From Erythroxylum novogranatense (lineage: Eukaryota; Streptophyta; Magnoliopsida; Malpighiales; Erythroxylaceae), in contig CM057224.1 of assembly GCA_029891385.1 (NCBI GenBank), positions 34,663,005 to 34,727,004 of the forward strand: 64,000 nucleotides of DNA, written 5' to 3'. The notes under the pieces are model-generated. The model made no database searches, was not told the origin of the DNA, and saw only the letters and a program-made list of their open reading frames with translations. A program made the translations under genes and the position numbers. Shown here in pieces: positions 34,163 to 46,841 of the stretch. The first letter of the stretch is position 1, and each line of letters opens with the position of its first letter.

Positions 34163-35040
34163 AGTGTGAATGTTAATGGTATATATTTGCATGTTTAAAC
34201 TTAAAATTTTACTATAGAAATTATTTAATTATATTTTAATTTTCACTTAAATTTAAAGTCTAAGTTAGATTTCAAAAGTGATAATTATATTTTACTCACT
34301 AAAATAATTGAAAGGTTAATTTTGAAAATCTAAGAAAACCAACAAAAATAAATATAGAAGAAGATTAGGAATGTATCAGTCAATGAAATTAATCATTGTC
34401 TCCTTTATTTTTATTTATGTTTGCTTCAAAATTCATCTCATCTTAATCTATATAAATCAACTAAAAGTAATCACCTTAGTCAAATTATCTTTTTATAATT
34501 AAGAGCTAATTATATAATTATTTTTAGTGATTATATCATCAGTATTAAATAAAGATAAAAATATTTTATTTTATAAAAATATTTGTACTATTTATAATCG
34601 TAATAGCGTGAATATTATTGGTGTTTATATATGCAAATTCAAACTTAAAATTTTATTTTAAAATTATTTAAGTAAATTTCATTTTTTCTTAACATGACGT
34701 TAGATTTTAAAGTGATAATTATATTTCATTCACTAAAATAATTAAAAGGTTAACTTTGAAAGTCTAAGAAGACCGATAAAATTAAATATGAGCATGATAG
34801 ATTACACAAAAGAAAAAGTAACGGGGAAATAGGAAAATTAGGAAAGTAATACCAAATGAAATTGATCACTTTTTCTTTATTCATATTTCTCATTTCATCT
34901 GAATTTATATAACTCACATAAAAACAGTCATTTTAATCAAATTACTTTTTTATATAACTAAGGACCAATAATATATAACTAAACTAAGTGCAGTCATCAA
35001 CTTTATGATTATTATGCAGTGTCTTATCATCATTATTAAA
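34163..35040. repeat. Diverged tandem duplication, unit about 440 bp
   Basis: 34163 to about 34605 and about 34606-35040 align throughout. Anchors include AAACTTAAAATTTTA, AGTGATAATTATATTT, CACTAAAATAATT, AAAGGTTAA and ATGAAATT(A/G)ATCA, in the same order and spacing. The copies are clearly diverged, so the event is old. Confidence 0.78.
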
Positions 35041-35175
35041 TAAGAATTTTTAATTTTATAAAATAATATTTTATTATTTATAATATTAATAATTATGGAT
35101 TTTTGTAAGTAGTTGATGGCGAAATTTTTGTGTTGTTTTAATGGTAGAATCAAAGCGAACTTGAAGTCTTACTGA

Positions 35176-35520
35176 TCACTAGTTAGATCGATTTGACCAG
35201 TTTGATCACTGGTCAAATCGGTGTGACGTTATAGTAACGCAATAATTATATTTAATTATATATAATATTAATAATATTAAAAAAATAAAATATACCAAAT
35301 AATATAAATAAATATAAATAAAATATTTATTTGACCGGTTCAAATAATATAAATAAAAAATGTGATGCGTTTTAATAAGAATTTTTTTTTAAAAAAAATT
35401 ATTGAACCAGTGGCCAACCGGTTTGACCAGTCCCGATTTAACTGGTCAATTGACCGACTCTCACTGGTTTGCGCTGGTCCAATTAAAGACTGATTTTTGG
35501 GGGTCACTCGGACCGAATAA
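35176..35520. repeat. CCGGTTTGACC-type dispersed repeat
   Basis: Clusters of GACCAGTTTGATC, GACCGGTTCAAA and CAACCGGTTTGACCAGTC in both orientations around an AT-rich middle. The inverted pairs suggest a non-autonomous DNA transposon or similar fold-back repeat. Ends and target duplication could not be fixed. Confidence 0.4.
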
Positions 35521-36082
35521 CCTACCGATGAACTCACATGTAAAGGAGACAATATAAAAACAATATAAAAATTATAATAGCTAGCCATCACTTTTATGAG
35601 AAATAAACTTTTAAAAGCAAAACAACAACGATGAGAGGCAACTTGGATTAAAGTGAACGTCATTAACTTTCTAAGGATTTGGTAGTGTTTAAATAATTTT
35701 TAGTACATAAAATGGGATTTAAGATGATGATTCTGCATATGTTCGTATTACAATGACTTGTACAATCAGTTGAAGCTTATTAGGCACATTAGAATAAGAG
35801 CATGTACCACTCTGCGAGTCGAAAAACTTAGCCAGTGTCACAATATGTCAGGTATCATTTTGTCAGTCAAGTAAATTAGTTTACGCTAGATTAAGGTAGA
35901 CGTTAATCCATTAATCGATTCAAATTAGTCGATGCTAAAATGGAATAGGTACTATTTTATTGGCCAAGAAGAATTAGTTAACGTGTACTTTCAATAAATA
36001 TAAGACTTTGTATATTAGTTGGCAGCACATAATTGCATTCAAAATGATTATGTTTTACGAAGTTTCTAATAAACATGCATCA

Positions 36083-36087
36083 TGAAT
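36083..36087. repeat. Target site duplication TGAAT of copia element, left copy
   Basis: TGAAT precedes TGTTAGGAATTT. The same bases follow CCTCAACA at 42319-42323. Confidence 0.92.
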
Positions 36088-36489
36088 TGTTAGGAATTTA
36101 GACCTCTTGAACCCACACCCAAAGATATATAATAAACAAAAATATCAAAAAATAACAACACAAGAGAATTTACGTGGAAACTCCCAAACCGGAGAAAAAC
36201 CAAGAGCAACGAGAAGAAAATTCACTATGTGAAAATTCTTACAATCACACAATTTTTCCTCTCACCCAATCCCTCAATACACCAACACACTCACAAAGAA
36301 ATACACAAGACAAACTCTCCAACTCTCACCTCAAAAGAGGAATTTAACTAGAGTCAAATTTGTCATACAAATCTTTGACTTTGTTTGGTGCACTAGACAA
36401 GGAGGTAGCTACCTCCTTATATAGGTAAGAGTCTTGCCTCAATTGTTGTCCCCAACCAATATGGGACAACAACGAAGCCAACCTCAACA
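36088..36489 (-). repeat. 3' LTR of the copia element
   Basis: TGTTAGGAATTT...CCTCAACA. Near-identical to 41916-42318, including ACAATTTTTCCTCTCACCC and the promoter-side sequence. Confidence 0.93.
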
Positions 36490-36502
36490 ATCTCCACCTT
36501 GG
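36490..36502 (-). other. Polypurine tract of the copia element
   Basis: The minus strand reads CCAAGGTGGAGAT directly before the LTR start TGTTGAGG, a common form in plant copia elements. Confidence 0.85.
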
Positions 36503-36890
36503 CAACTTTGGTTGATCCCACGACCACACTCCACCTCAATAAAGATCTCCTGAAAATAACATAACTCTCAATGCAAAGAATTATCATGCTTCATAGCATC
36601 ATGCTCCGCCATAAAAGCATACCCACTTAGAATAAACCAATTCTAAGCCTTTTACTTCGGCACATGTCGAAAATAACCTTGCTGAAAAATTATTGTGCAA
36701 CTCCCATGTTTGGCTTTCCTGGAAGTTCATCAGCTATCGACATAAATTCCACCACACACTTTGCATTAATGTCAAACCAATGCCTGTGTGCAAACCTGTG
36801 GACCCGCTAACAGTAACACATCCTCTTTCATGGCAACTTTGGGATTAGTGGCATGCCATGAGGATGTACATGCCCCCTTTTTAGAGAGCA
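36503..36890 (-). other. Non-coding 3' internal region of the copia element
   Basis: Follows the gag stop at 36891-36893. No protease, integrase or reverse transcriptase motif is recognisable on either strand, so pol has been deleted between gag and the polypurine tract. Confidence 0.75.
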
Positions 36891-36976
36891 AGATCATCAT
36901 CCATGGCGACAAAGTTAGCGACATTGTTAGTCTCTCCATTAACTGACCCAGAGCCTCTTGCCAAACCCGTTCTTCC
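36891..36976 (-). pseudogene. C-terminal end of the copia gag frame
   Basis: The gag frame interrupted at 40907 continues in phase on this side of the solo LTR, with an Asn- and Asp-rich tail (TNNVANFVAMDDDLAL) ending in TAA at 36891-36893. The duplication bases 36972-36976 (CTTCC on the plus strand) belong to the nested LTR's target site. Confidence 0.8.
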
Positions 36977-37930
36977 TGTAACACTCCACTCCTACGTGAC
37001 CCGAACCCGATATCGTTGGTGATATCCGAGTCCATGCCCCGTGAGGGTGGCGTACTACATCAGTCGGTAAATCTCAGTAAAAATCCCTTTTTATTTTTTT
37101 TCTCAAACATTCATTCCATCAGAGCCATTTACCTTTTTTTTATTACACTCATGTGCGCTGAAAACAGTAGACAATTTGCATCCACGTGCATAGATAAACA
37201 TTTTCAGTTAATACAAATGGTCAACAATAAATTACAATAACCATTTCATGTACAAAACAGAACCACATTGGCCCATTACAAATACAAATAATCATTTTGG
37301 AATACAATTCTATTGGACACTAATGCAGACGCAAACTGATCCCGACCTTTATCCTTCACTTGCCTACAGTAGACATACTCCCGTGTCAAACGGGATATTC
37401 TTCAAGACCTAAAAAATAGATGCAAAATTTTGGTGAGTTTTTGCGAACTCAGTGAGGAACCATCATCGATGGTTAACCCAATTCATGCATATCGCAAGCA
37501 ATTCATAATTTCAGTCAAGTGTCCTTTCAGTATTAACATATAACAATTTACAGAACCCATGCAATTTCGTAAATCAGTTATCACATTTGTATGCAATGCA
37601 CATGTGACTCTTTTCCAGTTTAGTACAGTGTTGTGACCGAGCGCTTAACAGTGATCAGTATTCAGTAGACGCGTCTAGAGAGTATGAGAGCCCTCTGGGT
37701 ATGCACTAACTCCCCTTGAGCTCGAGCCTCGGTTCAGTAACAGTGAGTAACAGTGGCGACTCAGGTCACAACTATCATTATTACCAGTTTATGCATTGAT
37801 GTATGCTATGCATATGCCTAATTTAACGATCGAGATAAAGCATGATGCGCTTGATGAGGCGTCGAAATGCGATGACAGTGTAGCAAGCAATGGATCACAG
37901 ATAGCCATTGATCACCGTATAACCAAAGAG

Positions 37931-37980
37931 ATCACAATATATCACAATGGATCACAAGACATCACAATTGATCACAATGA
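37931..37980. repeat. Five exact-length 10-bp units, ATCACAATNN
   Basis: Five consecutive decamers: ATCACAATAT, ATCACAATGG, ATCACAAGAC, ATCACAATTG, ATCACAATGA. Further ATCAC copies lie just upstream (37894-37915). They fall in candidate intron 2 of the solo LTR. Confidence 0.9.
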
Positions 37981-38664
37981 TTAAGCGATAGCAGTGACAA
38001 TCAAATTATGTATCACAGTGTCACACAGTGGAAGTCAGTCAGTTCATAGAATCACAAACAGACATACTTCTATGTCAGATCTTCCAATTCATCGGACCCT
38101 CCGTCCGGAATCCAGAGGCAGTAAACAATCGCAATTCTGATCCCACCATTATTCTCCACAGAGTTATAAGTGCAGAATTATAAACACTTACTAATCGAGA
38201 AACCATCTAGGTTACTCACCTGTACTTCCAAGCTAATACCTGGAAGTCTCAGTGACATCGGTGGACCGACGCTCCAAATGTACCTCTAAAACAGTTACAG
38301 TATATAAACATTACCAACTACTCAATCAGAACTATTTAATAATGCACATGTAACAATTTGCAGGTGCACAATGCATGTTCATGATATTCCCGACCTTAAT
38401 CCAATATTTTTTCCATCAGAAAAATCCGTTTTTAAAAAATTAGAAATCCAATGGCGCTGACGGTGCTCAATTTGGATCCCTATAGGTCCTCAATTAAATA
38501 AAACAGTGGATAAAGAACCATTATCTGGACACCCATCAATTTCCCGTCCAAAAATTTCCAATTTCCCATGAAATGAAATTAAACCTTTCACGAATCCGAT
38601 GCCTCAAGAATCAGGTCAATCGGACGTCGGACAGACAAGTTATAAGCAAAAGAATGGAAAAAGG

Positions 38665-38760
38665 TCAGTACAAGTCAACTTATCTGAGAATACAAGTCGA
38701 CTTACTCTCATCACAGATGAATAAGTCGACTTCTTCAAGATCTGAAGTCGACTTACATTA
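38665..38760. repeat. AAGTCGACTTA-type palindromic array
   Basis: At least five AAGTCGACTT-like palindromes (some degenerate) spaced by 10-25 bp, flanked by TTATAAGCAAAAGAATGG. It occupies the place in candidate intron 1 where the related LTRs at 47601 and 54069 carry CGCCGCGACG units. Confidence 0.85.
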
Positions 38761-40906
38761 CTCCCATAACAGATCTGGAAAACTTTCTCCAACATGCCAA
38801 CTTCCACAGGGCATAATTCCTTACTCTGAACTCCAAATTAAGCAAACTTGGTGTCTATTTCATAGAGAAAAGAAAGATATACAATGTTCATGAAGGACAA
38901 AAAAGCCAATTTCACCTCTAAGGGTGTCAAAAATAAAATCAAAGTTACTTCCCATTCAATGAGTTCTAAAACAGTACAGTATCTTGTAAATTCAATAACT
39001 TCTCATTTCCTTTGTCAAAAATTACACAATAAATATGCTCAGAAATATGCCAATGTGATCTATAACTTTCATGAACAATATGAAATCAAATTCAATGGTT
39101 AACTGGGTCAAACAATTCAGTGAATGTTGGTGCCCCTGCAAGTACTCAATCTGAACAATAATGTTCTAAACAGTATATCTCCTTGCACAAATGTCAAATA
39201 AATGCATACTTTATACCTATGGAAAGATAAAACACAATGTTACACTTCCCATGAAGGGCTTCAAAACCAATTCCATCTCTAACTAGCTTAAAACGTTCAT
39301 GCAAGTTATTGATCAGGGAAGCAGTCAACAACCTCATGCAGGTACAGATTTTGAAAATTCATTACTCCCACATCTGATCTCCAACGATTACATGCTATAT
39401 ACCATTTTCAAGATCAATGTTTCCTCTACAACTCTTCAGAATATCACTCAAGCCAATTCAATTCACAAAAATTGCTAAAATTTCTTTCAAATCAGAATGC
39501 TCACAAAACTGACATTTCAGCTAGGTTTCACTAAAATGCATTTTACCAGCCAATAGTCATCAATGCATATCTCCCAATATACATATCGAAAAATTGAAAA
39601 ATCAGTGGAATTGGAAAGCTAACAATACAGGATTCAACTTTCATTTAGACCATTTTCCCTAATTCCTTCTCAAATAATTTAGAAAAATCATCAACACAAT
39701 CAGGTCATCAATCCGGATACTGTTCACATAAGTCCCAGTAGTAACTTTCCAAGCCAAATTTCAACCTCTTAATGCTAAAATAGACAACACCTATTTCACA
39801 CAAAATTGTAGCCAACAAACCAAAGTTTCATTTGGCACAAACCTCACCTCATTTGCATAACCACCCAAGTAGTTATGCTCAAATCAATGTACTAGGTCAA
39901 AAGTCAATTTTTCAGCTTTCATCCTCAACTTACATACTATCACTTCTAACACCAATTCCACATGCATAAGCATCCTAATAACACAAGAATTGAGCCAATA
40001 GGTCATCAAGACCTTCATGTCAATATATATACCTAAATTTCAGTACCTATTTTCAATCATTTTCTTATGAATTCATGCATTAAAACCATAAGTAAAACAT
40101 AAATCTTACCTAAAGCTTCCAACTCCACCTCTTTAAGCCTTTAATTTTCCAACTACCTTACTTCTTCTCCATCCCATGCATGGTTATCATTAAGATAAGA
40201 GGGTAGAAGGTGTAAGTTTGCAAGCTTGTAAGGAAGGCTCTCAAGGAGGAAGGAAGAAACTTAAAGAAGAAGAAGAAAAATCGATGGAGATGAAAGAAAT
40301 GAGGATTTTCGGATGGTGAAGTGAAATGAGCCATAACTCTTTCTTTTTTTCATCCCTTTAATGTGAACCACCAAAAGCACAAGGAGAGAAGAAGACAAAA
40401 GCATTTACTCACTTAGGACACTTGGCCAATTGAACTAAAAGGCAAAATAGAAATAAAACAAAATGATGGATAGGATTTAGAAATCCTACTAAAATTTGAC
40501 ACATTCTAGTCCAATGAGCCTAATTTCAATTCCAAAATAATATACCCAAAATGACAGTGCCATTGGGTAGCAATTTTTGCTACCGAAAATCAACTGGTTC
40601 ACCACTTGGCGATTTTTCCGGTCCGGGAATTTTCTCCGGAAAATTCCATAAAAATTTCTTAAAATATAAAACAGTCAATGGCTCACTCAGAATAAATTTT
40701 CAAACCCAATAGCTACGTTAATCACAATAAAATTGCCTTAGGCATAAAAACCGGGAATGTCATGTATGCAAGTACCGAACTTTGCATGTGCACAATTTCA
40801 CTGTGTACCAATACGAGTATGCATGAACAATACTAATTAATCCCTATCAATCTCATCCTATGACAATTTACTATTTTATCCTTCCTGTCAGGGGTGGGAT
40901 GTTACA

Positions 40907-41649
40907 CTACCTCTCGGACAATTTTTCTTCACATGCCCAGATTGTTCACAATTCCAGCATACTACATTTTTCTTCATGGAGTTCTTCTTCCGATATCCAG
41001 CTACCATCAAAACTGAGTTTTTAGGAACATTTCCACCACCCAATCTTCTCTCTTCTGAAAAGAGTTTTCCGGCGACTTCAGAAAAAAAAACTATCTTCTC
41101 CTTCCCATGAATCAAAATCGGTTCCATATGTTCATATGAAGGTGGAAGAGACCAGATGAGTCTCAAAGCTTGATCCCCATCATCTATATGAACTCCAATT
41201 GCCTCTAGTTCAGAGACGATCCCATTGAGAACACTTAAATGATCTGAAATTGTAGTACCTTCCCTCATCCGCAGTATATGAAACTGCTTCTTTAGGTACA
41301 CCCGATTTGAGACACCCTTTGTTTGATACAACTCCTCGAGCTTTTCCCAGAGCTCTTTTGCTGTAGACATTCCATGCACATTCGCAAGGACATTCTTAGC
41401 CAAACACAATCGTATCCCACTTGCTGCTCTCAAATCCAGATCCTCCCAATCTTCATCGCTCATACTAGATTTGCCTGTACTGCTATCAGGGATTTGCTTG
41501 CCTTTCAATGCCTTGTGTAACCCCGACTGAATCAAAATATCCTTGACTTATACTTGCCACAAGCCAAAATTGATTTTTCCGTCGAATTTCTCCACCTCAA
41601 ATCTAAGAGGATTCAAAGCCTTATTTCCTGATATTTTTCTTGTGCTCAT
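40907..41649 (-). pseudogene. Ty1/copia gag, interrupted
   Basis: Gag of the UBN2 type with a C-terminal knuckle CWNCEQSGHVKKNC near 40960-40918. The true start is the ATG at 41649 (MSTRKISGNK...). An in-frame TAA at 41548-41550, after 33 codons, breaks the N-terminal part; the remainder is open from there down to the solo LTR at 40906. The core contains HGMSTAKELWEKLEELYQTK and LSVLNGIVSELEAIG, typical of plant copia gag. The frame resumes in phase at 36971. No pol follows. Confidence 0.92.
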
Positions 41650-41900
41650 CTGCCTTAATGAATTTTACCGTAGAATGAATAGTACACCAGGAAAGTTTTC
41701 AGGAAAGAGAGGTGGGTCACAACGGACACTCTTAAATACCAAATCTTTCCTTAGCCAAAACTTTCCTAGACATGTACTACCACACCAAACCTCCACCGCA
41801 CTTAATAAACCTTTCTCAAGAAAATCTTTTCTGATATGAAAGATCAGTCAAAACTGTGAACACAGAGCATACTTAGAATTTTCAAGAAAAAACACACCTT

Positions 41901-41913
41901 GTCTCTAATACCA
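41901..41913 (-). other. Primer binding site of the copia element
   Basis: The minus strand reads TGGTATTAGAGAC two bases from the LTR end, a tRNA-iMet-type site with changes from TGGTATCAGAGC. Confidence 0.85.
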
Positions 41914-41915
41914 CT

Positions 41916-42318
41916 TGTTAGGAATTTAGACCTCCTGAACCCACACCCAAGGATATATAATAGACAAAAATATCAGAAAATAACAACACAAGAGAATTTA
42001 CGTGGAAACTCCCAAACCGGAGAAAAACCACGGGCACCGAGAAGAAAATTCACTATGTGAAAAATTCTTACAATCACACAATTTTTCCTCTCACCCAATC
42101 CCTCAATACACCAACACATTCACAAAGAAATACACAAGACAAACTCTCCAACTCTCACCTCAAAAGAGGAATTTAACTAGAGTCAAATTTGTCATACAAA
42201 TCTTTGACTTTGTTTGGTGCACTAGACAAGGAGGTAGCCACCTCCTTATATAGGTAAGAGTCTTGCCTCAATTGTTGTCCCCAACCAATATCGGACAACA
42301 AAGAAGCCAACCTCAACA
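41916..42318 (-). repeat. 5' LTR of the copia element
   Basis: 403 bp, near-identical to 36088-36489. The right end CCTCAACA abuts the TGAAT duplication at 42319-42323. Confidence 0.93.
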
Positions 42319-45300
42319 TGAATCTCTTTGACAAATATTCTACCACATAGATTACATTCATAGATATTAATTTGAGACATAAAGAATAGAAGGTGAATAA
42401 CTTTATATTTCTCTTATTATAACTTTCACTTAATTGGTATGGATTATCTGATTTTCTTTTCAGAATTAGAATGTACAACTTAAGTATAGGGATCTAGATA
42501 GATTTTAAGCATAATTTTATAAAGTTGGATTAAAAAAACTAAATAGAAAAAATAATGATATTCATTAAATTATTTCCTTTTTTGGTAAATCAGTAAAAAT
42601 TTATAAATAATAAAAAGTTATGTACAACTAGAGGTTGGCCAAGCTGCAATCTCTTTTCCAAACCATAACTCACAAAAAAAACATCAAAAGCTCTATAAAG
42701 TTTCTCATCATCTTGCAAACCACCATATCAAGCCAAGCGAAGACTACACTATGATGGTCATAGCAGGACCCTCTTGCCAGTAGCTTCCTTTCATGCAACA
42801 AATACGTTTATCCCATCTACCAACCCAACCTCCCTACTGATCCTTAACTTGAGAAGCAATACATCATAATTTAATTCTTCACGTTTCAATGCAGAATTTT
42901 TTTAGTGGATTTCGATCTGAACTTCCTTGTTTACAAGGAAAAACCGTGGGTGAGGGGTCTTGGAATCCCCTTTTAGCTTTAGTCACCATATTTCCATAAT
43001 CAAAGTTTGGTGGAGTTTGGGGCTTGCCCTTCATCTTATGGTTCTCCTTTTGTAGCATTCAAATAGGGGTTGGGATTGCCCTTTCTTTTCTGGAACCTAG
43101 ACCTGGAGTCAAACCTACAGATATTTCATTAGAAATATTAAAAAAACATACATTTAACCTTCTCTCAATGTTTAAGTTGAGGTGTTCCATAACTTGAAAG
43201 ATCACTCTCATGTTGAAACTCCCAACATCCAAGGCTTCATCTTTAAAGGTTCACAAGTTTCTTTCAGTCCACAGGTTATAAACAATAACAGAAAGGATAA
43301 TGAAGAAGGTATATATATCACAGGTTTTGAAGGTAGTTGACTGGTTAACCTATATTAAAATGGATTGAAGAGTGGTTAGGTGAGGTAGGTGGATTTGGAA
43401 GTGGTTTAGACTTTTAAACCAAACTGTTTTAGAGAAAGGACATTCAAAGAATAAATGTTCAATAGTCTCCATGTCCAAAACACATAAAGAGCACTGATTT
43501 GGGGTGTGAAGGTAAAGAAGTTTGTACCTTGTCTGCAATTTATTTAGGAAAGCTAACCATAAGATGAAGGGACGCCTAGGACTATTCCTTTTATGCCATA
43601 CAATTTTATACCAAGGAACTATCTGATTTGGAGGTCTCATGAAGGTGTATACAGAAGCCTTTATATACTACTTCGAAGAGCTAGCTAGCCATTTAAAACT
43701 ATCCTCTCTTGAAGAATATGGATAGTATTGTAAAGGTTCTAGGTTACTAATAGTCCTAACTATTGACTCTTGCTAGCACCATTCATTATTCCTGATTACG
43801 TCAGGCACTCTTGCAATCATAGGAAGTTCTGACCCATTGATCACCGTAGGTGTAAAGTGAGCCATCAAGATACCTCTTCGATGCCAAGGATCTTGTCATA
43901 AGAAAGTAGAGTTTCTATATCCAATTCTAAATCTGAATTAGTTCCCAATTGGTCCCTAACATACAAAATCTTCCTCCAACTCCACGAACTACAATTGGTA
44001 GGAGAGGTATTCCAGAAAATTTTCCTTTTCAGAATAATAGTATGAACCCACCTAAGCCACAAAACTTCCCTATCATTAAACAAAAACTAAATTCTTTTCC
44101 CTAACAACACATTATTCCAAGTAGACAAGTGTTTAATACCTAGACCTCCCTATTTTTTGATCTACAAATGTCATTCCATTTTACCTTAGCGTAAGCTTTT
44201 GTTTCCACCTTCTCCGACCATAAAAAAATCCTAAGTGTTGTCTCTATTTCCTTAATAATAGAAGTGGGGAGGATGAAGTGGCTAGACCAATAAACCTGAA
44301 AAGTGGAAAGGACCGAGATAACTAATTGCAATCTACCAGCATAAGAGAGATATTTATAGGTCCATTTGTTGACTCTAGAGTCAATTTTTTCTAGTAAAGG
44401 TAAACAATCCCTCCTAGACAACCGACCTGTTAAAAGAGGAACTCCCAGGTATCAAATGGGAAGTTGACCTCTTTTAAGACCTGACATGATTTCTATTTGG
44501 TGGTCCATTTGATCCATATCTAGAGAAGCAAAGAAATGACTCTTGGATAGGTTTATTACCATACCAGAAAATTTGGAAATGGTTCTTAAACAATCAAGTA
44601 AGGTATGGGCCGAGGCCAAATCACCATGACGAAACATTAGGAGGTCATTAGCAAACAAAAGATGGGTGAGTTTGAGGGCTTTATATCTCTAGTGGTATAT
44701 AAAGGAATTACTTGATTTTATGCAAGCATTGAGGCTCTTTGAGAAAACCTCCATACAGATAATAAAGAGTAAAGGAGATAAAGGATCCCTTTGTCTTAGA
44801 TCTAACTTACTTGTAAAGAATTTTGTGAGGGATCCATTGATCAAGATAGTATATGCAAGAGAGGTAATACACTCTCTTATCCAATCAATGAACTTGAGAG
44901 GACAACCTACAACTACTAGCACATTCAATAGGAAATCCCAATGGATCAAATCATATGATTTTTGTAAGTCTACTTTGAAAGCACATCTCCTATGGTTATT
45001 TGCAAGATAGTAATTCTTGAAGATCTCTTAGGCCAACAAGATATTATCCCCAATTCGACGCTTTTTAATGAATGCGCTTTAGTTTAGGCTGATGATGTAA
45101 GGGAGTACTTCTCTAAGCCTATTAGCCATGATTTTTGAAATCACCTTGTAGATAAAGTTACAGCATGCGATAGGCCTATAGTCAACTACTATGGAAGGAT
45201 TATCTTTTTTAGGAACAAGAGTGATGAAAGCAGAATTGATCTCTTTGAGAAGTCTCCCATGATGGAAAAAATCTTGGATAGCCCTAGTGATATCCTCTCC

Positions 45301-46456
45301 TACTATATGCCAATTATGTTTAAAGAAAACCCCATTAAACTCATTTGGCCCAGGAGCCTTATTAGGATTAAAGGAATTGAGAACATCCTTAATCTCCTAT
45401 GTTGAAACTTTATCAATGAGTTTACTTTTGAGAGTATCAAAAATCCTATTAGGGAAACAATTTTCCACAAACTCTTTAAAGGGAGGAAGGTCCTTGCTAG
45501 TCCCAATAGTGCTTCTAAAGAAACCTAAGAACTAGTTTTGAATCTCTTCTACTTCAACAATTCTAATGCCATTTTCTCCTAGGAGAGAGTGAATGTTGTT
45601 TCTATTCTTACTTGCCAAGATAGAATTGTGAAAAAATTTGGTGTTTCTATCCCTCTCTTTGATCCACTTGATACGGGAAGATTGTTTTTAGAATGACTCC
45701 TGACATCTAAGGCTCTAATCAAGTTATTTATGGCCTTAGTTTCCTTGTTAACCAGCAAGGGGCTACTAAGAAAATGTCTCTTTTGGTCTTGTATATGGTT
45801 AAGAGTTGTTTGGCAATGCTCAACTCTGGCATTCACATCTCCTACTTGACTAAAATTAGGCATTTTGAGAGCATTTCTCACTAGTTTAAATTGGTCACAA
45901 GACAAAACATAGGGGTTCCTTGGATTTGAGTATTCCAGGTCTTTTATACTATCTAGAGAAAGTTTCGTTATGAAACTAGGAAGTTTGCAAACCTAAAAGG
46001 GGAAGGTCTCTTCGACTTATCTGTTGAGGACCTAATCACTATGGGGGAATGATCTGAAATATTGGGATTAGGATAACCTTATAAGATCTAGGAAACCTAG
46101 AACTCCAGGCAGCATTAACAAAGGCTCTATCTAACTTCCTAGCAATAAAAAGCTCACCACTTTGTTTGTTGGTCCATGTGAAATTAGGACCATTAGAATT
46201 AAGATCATACAAAGTACAATCCTCAACACATTGCCTAAAATCACTCATGCCAAAAATAGATGAGGGATTGATAGGCTCAGCCTTATGTGAGAATAGAACA
46301 ACATTTAAATCCCACTTAATAATCTAAGGATGGTTTCCTATGGAGTATTTAAGATTTGACAGGGTAGACCAGAGATTTTTCCTATGATTGCAATTGTTTG
46401 ACCCATACACATAAGTTACAAAGAAGACTAAAGAGCTATTTATAGAAGTAACCTCC

Positions 46457-46514
46457 AAGTGAACCAATTGATCACTAGTGCATGTAAGTGAACCAATTGA
46501 TCACTAGTGCATGT
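46457..46514. repeat. 29-bp tandem duplication within LINE endonuclease
   Basis: Two exact copies of a 29-bp unit beginning AAGTGAACCAATTGATCACT (46457-46485 and 46486-46514). Because 29 is not a multiple of three, it shifts the endonuclease frame. Confidence 0.95.
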
Positions 46515-46841
46515 AGGAACACACAGCAAACAGTCCGGCTTCTAAGCTATCACTAACCTAGCATCAAAACCTTGCTTTAAGTTACTATAAGAAAGCCATC
46601 TAGGAAATGATGAAGAGAACACAATATTTAAAAAGTGGAGTGACTTACTCCGAGACTCAATCAAGCACATAAAAGAAACTGACAATTTTTTAAGCACAAC
46701 ATTCACAACTAATTGTTTTTCAAAGTTATTAAGACCCCGAACATTTCAAAAAACTAAATCCATAATAGTAAAAGTCACAACATAACCATTACTTTTATTG
46801 CCTCATAGATTTCCTATTCTTTCTAACAGTGAAGTCCCCCT

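Larger units (their letters stand above)
34041..36082. other. AT-rich intergenic spacer
   Basis: No gene, LTR or RNA gene recognised. It holds the tandem duplication at 34163-35040 and the CCGGTTTGACC-type repeat at 35176-35520, described separately. The remainder (about 35680-36082) shows nothing definite. Confidence 0.7.
36977..40906 (-). mobile_element. Solo LTR (3.93 kb) related to the 46847-56305 element
   Basis: On the minus strand it begins TGTAACATCCCACC and ends GGAGTGGAGTGTTACA, matching the ends of the 46847-56305 LTRs, with ATATCGGGTTCGGGTC near the 3' end in both. Flanks CTTCC and CTACC match at four of five bases. Candidate splice signals on the minus strand: donor TTAG|GTAAGA at 40109, acceptor TGTTTTAG opening exon 2 (38285-38220, 66 nt), donor CAG|GTGAGT at 38219, and acceptor CTATTTTTTAG opening exon 3 at 37408. 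An AAGTCGACTTA-type array (38665-38760) lies in candidate intron 1. Confidence 0.82.
36088..42318 (-). mobile_element. Ty1/copia element, gag-only, with nested solo LTR
   Basis: A complete insertion with 402- and 403-bp LTRs (36088-36489 and 41916-42318), a perfect TGAAT duplication, a primer site, a polypurine tract and a gag frame, but no protease, integrase or reverse transcriptase. Without the solo LTR at 36977-40906 the element is about 2.3 kb. It is therefore non-autonomous and would have needed proteins supplied in trans. The LTRs differ at only a few positions by eye. Confidence 0.93.

Noticed and set aside
42540..42600. Target duplication of the LINE
   Set aside because: Candidate sequence beside the short A-run (ATTCATTAAATTATTT) has no match beyond the 5' end near 57601-57720, so no duplication is claimed.
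45303..45506. Open frame inside LINE reverse transcriptase
   Set aside because: It is an off-frame shadow; the real reverse-transcriptase frame (NPNKAPGPNEFNGV) occupies the same DNA in another phase.
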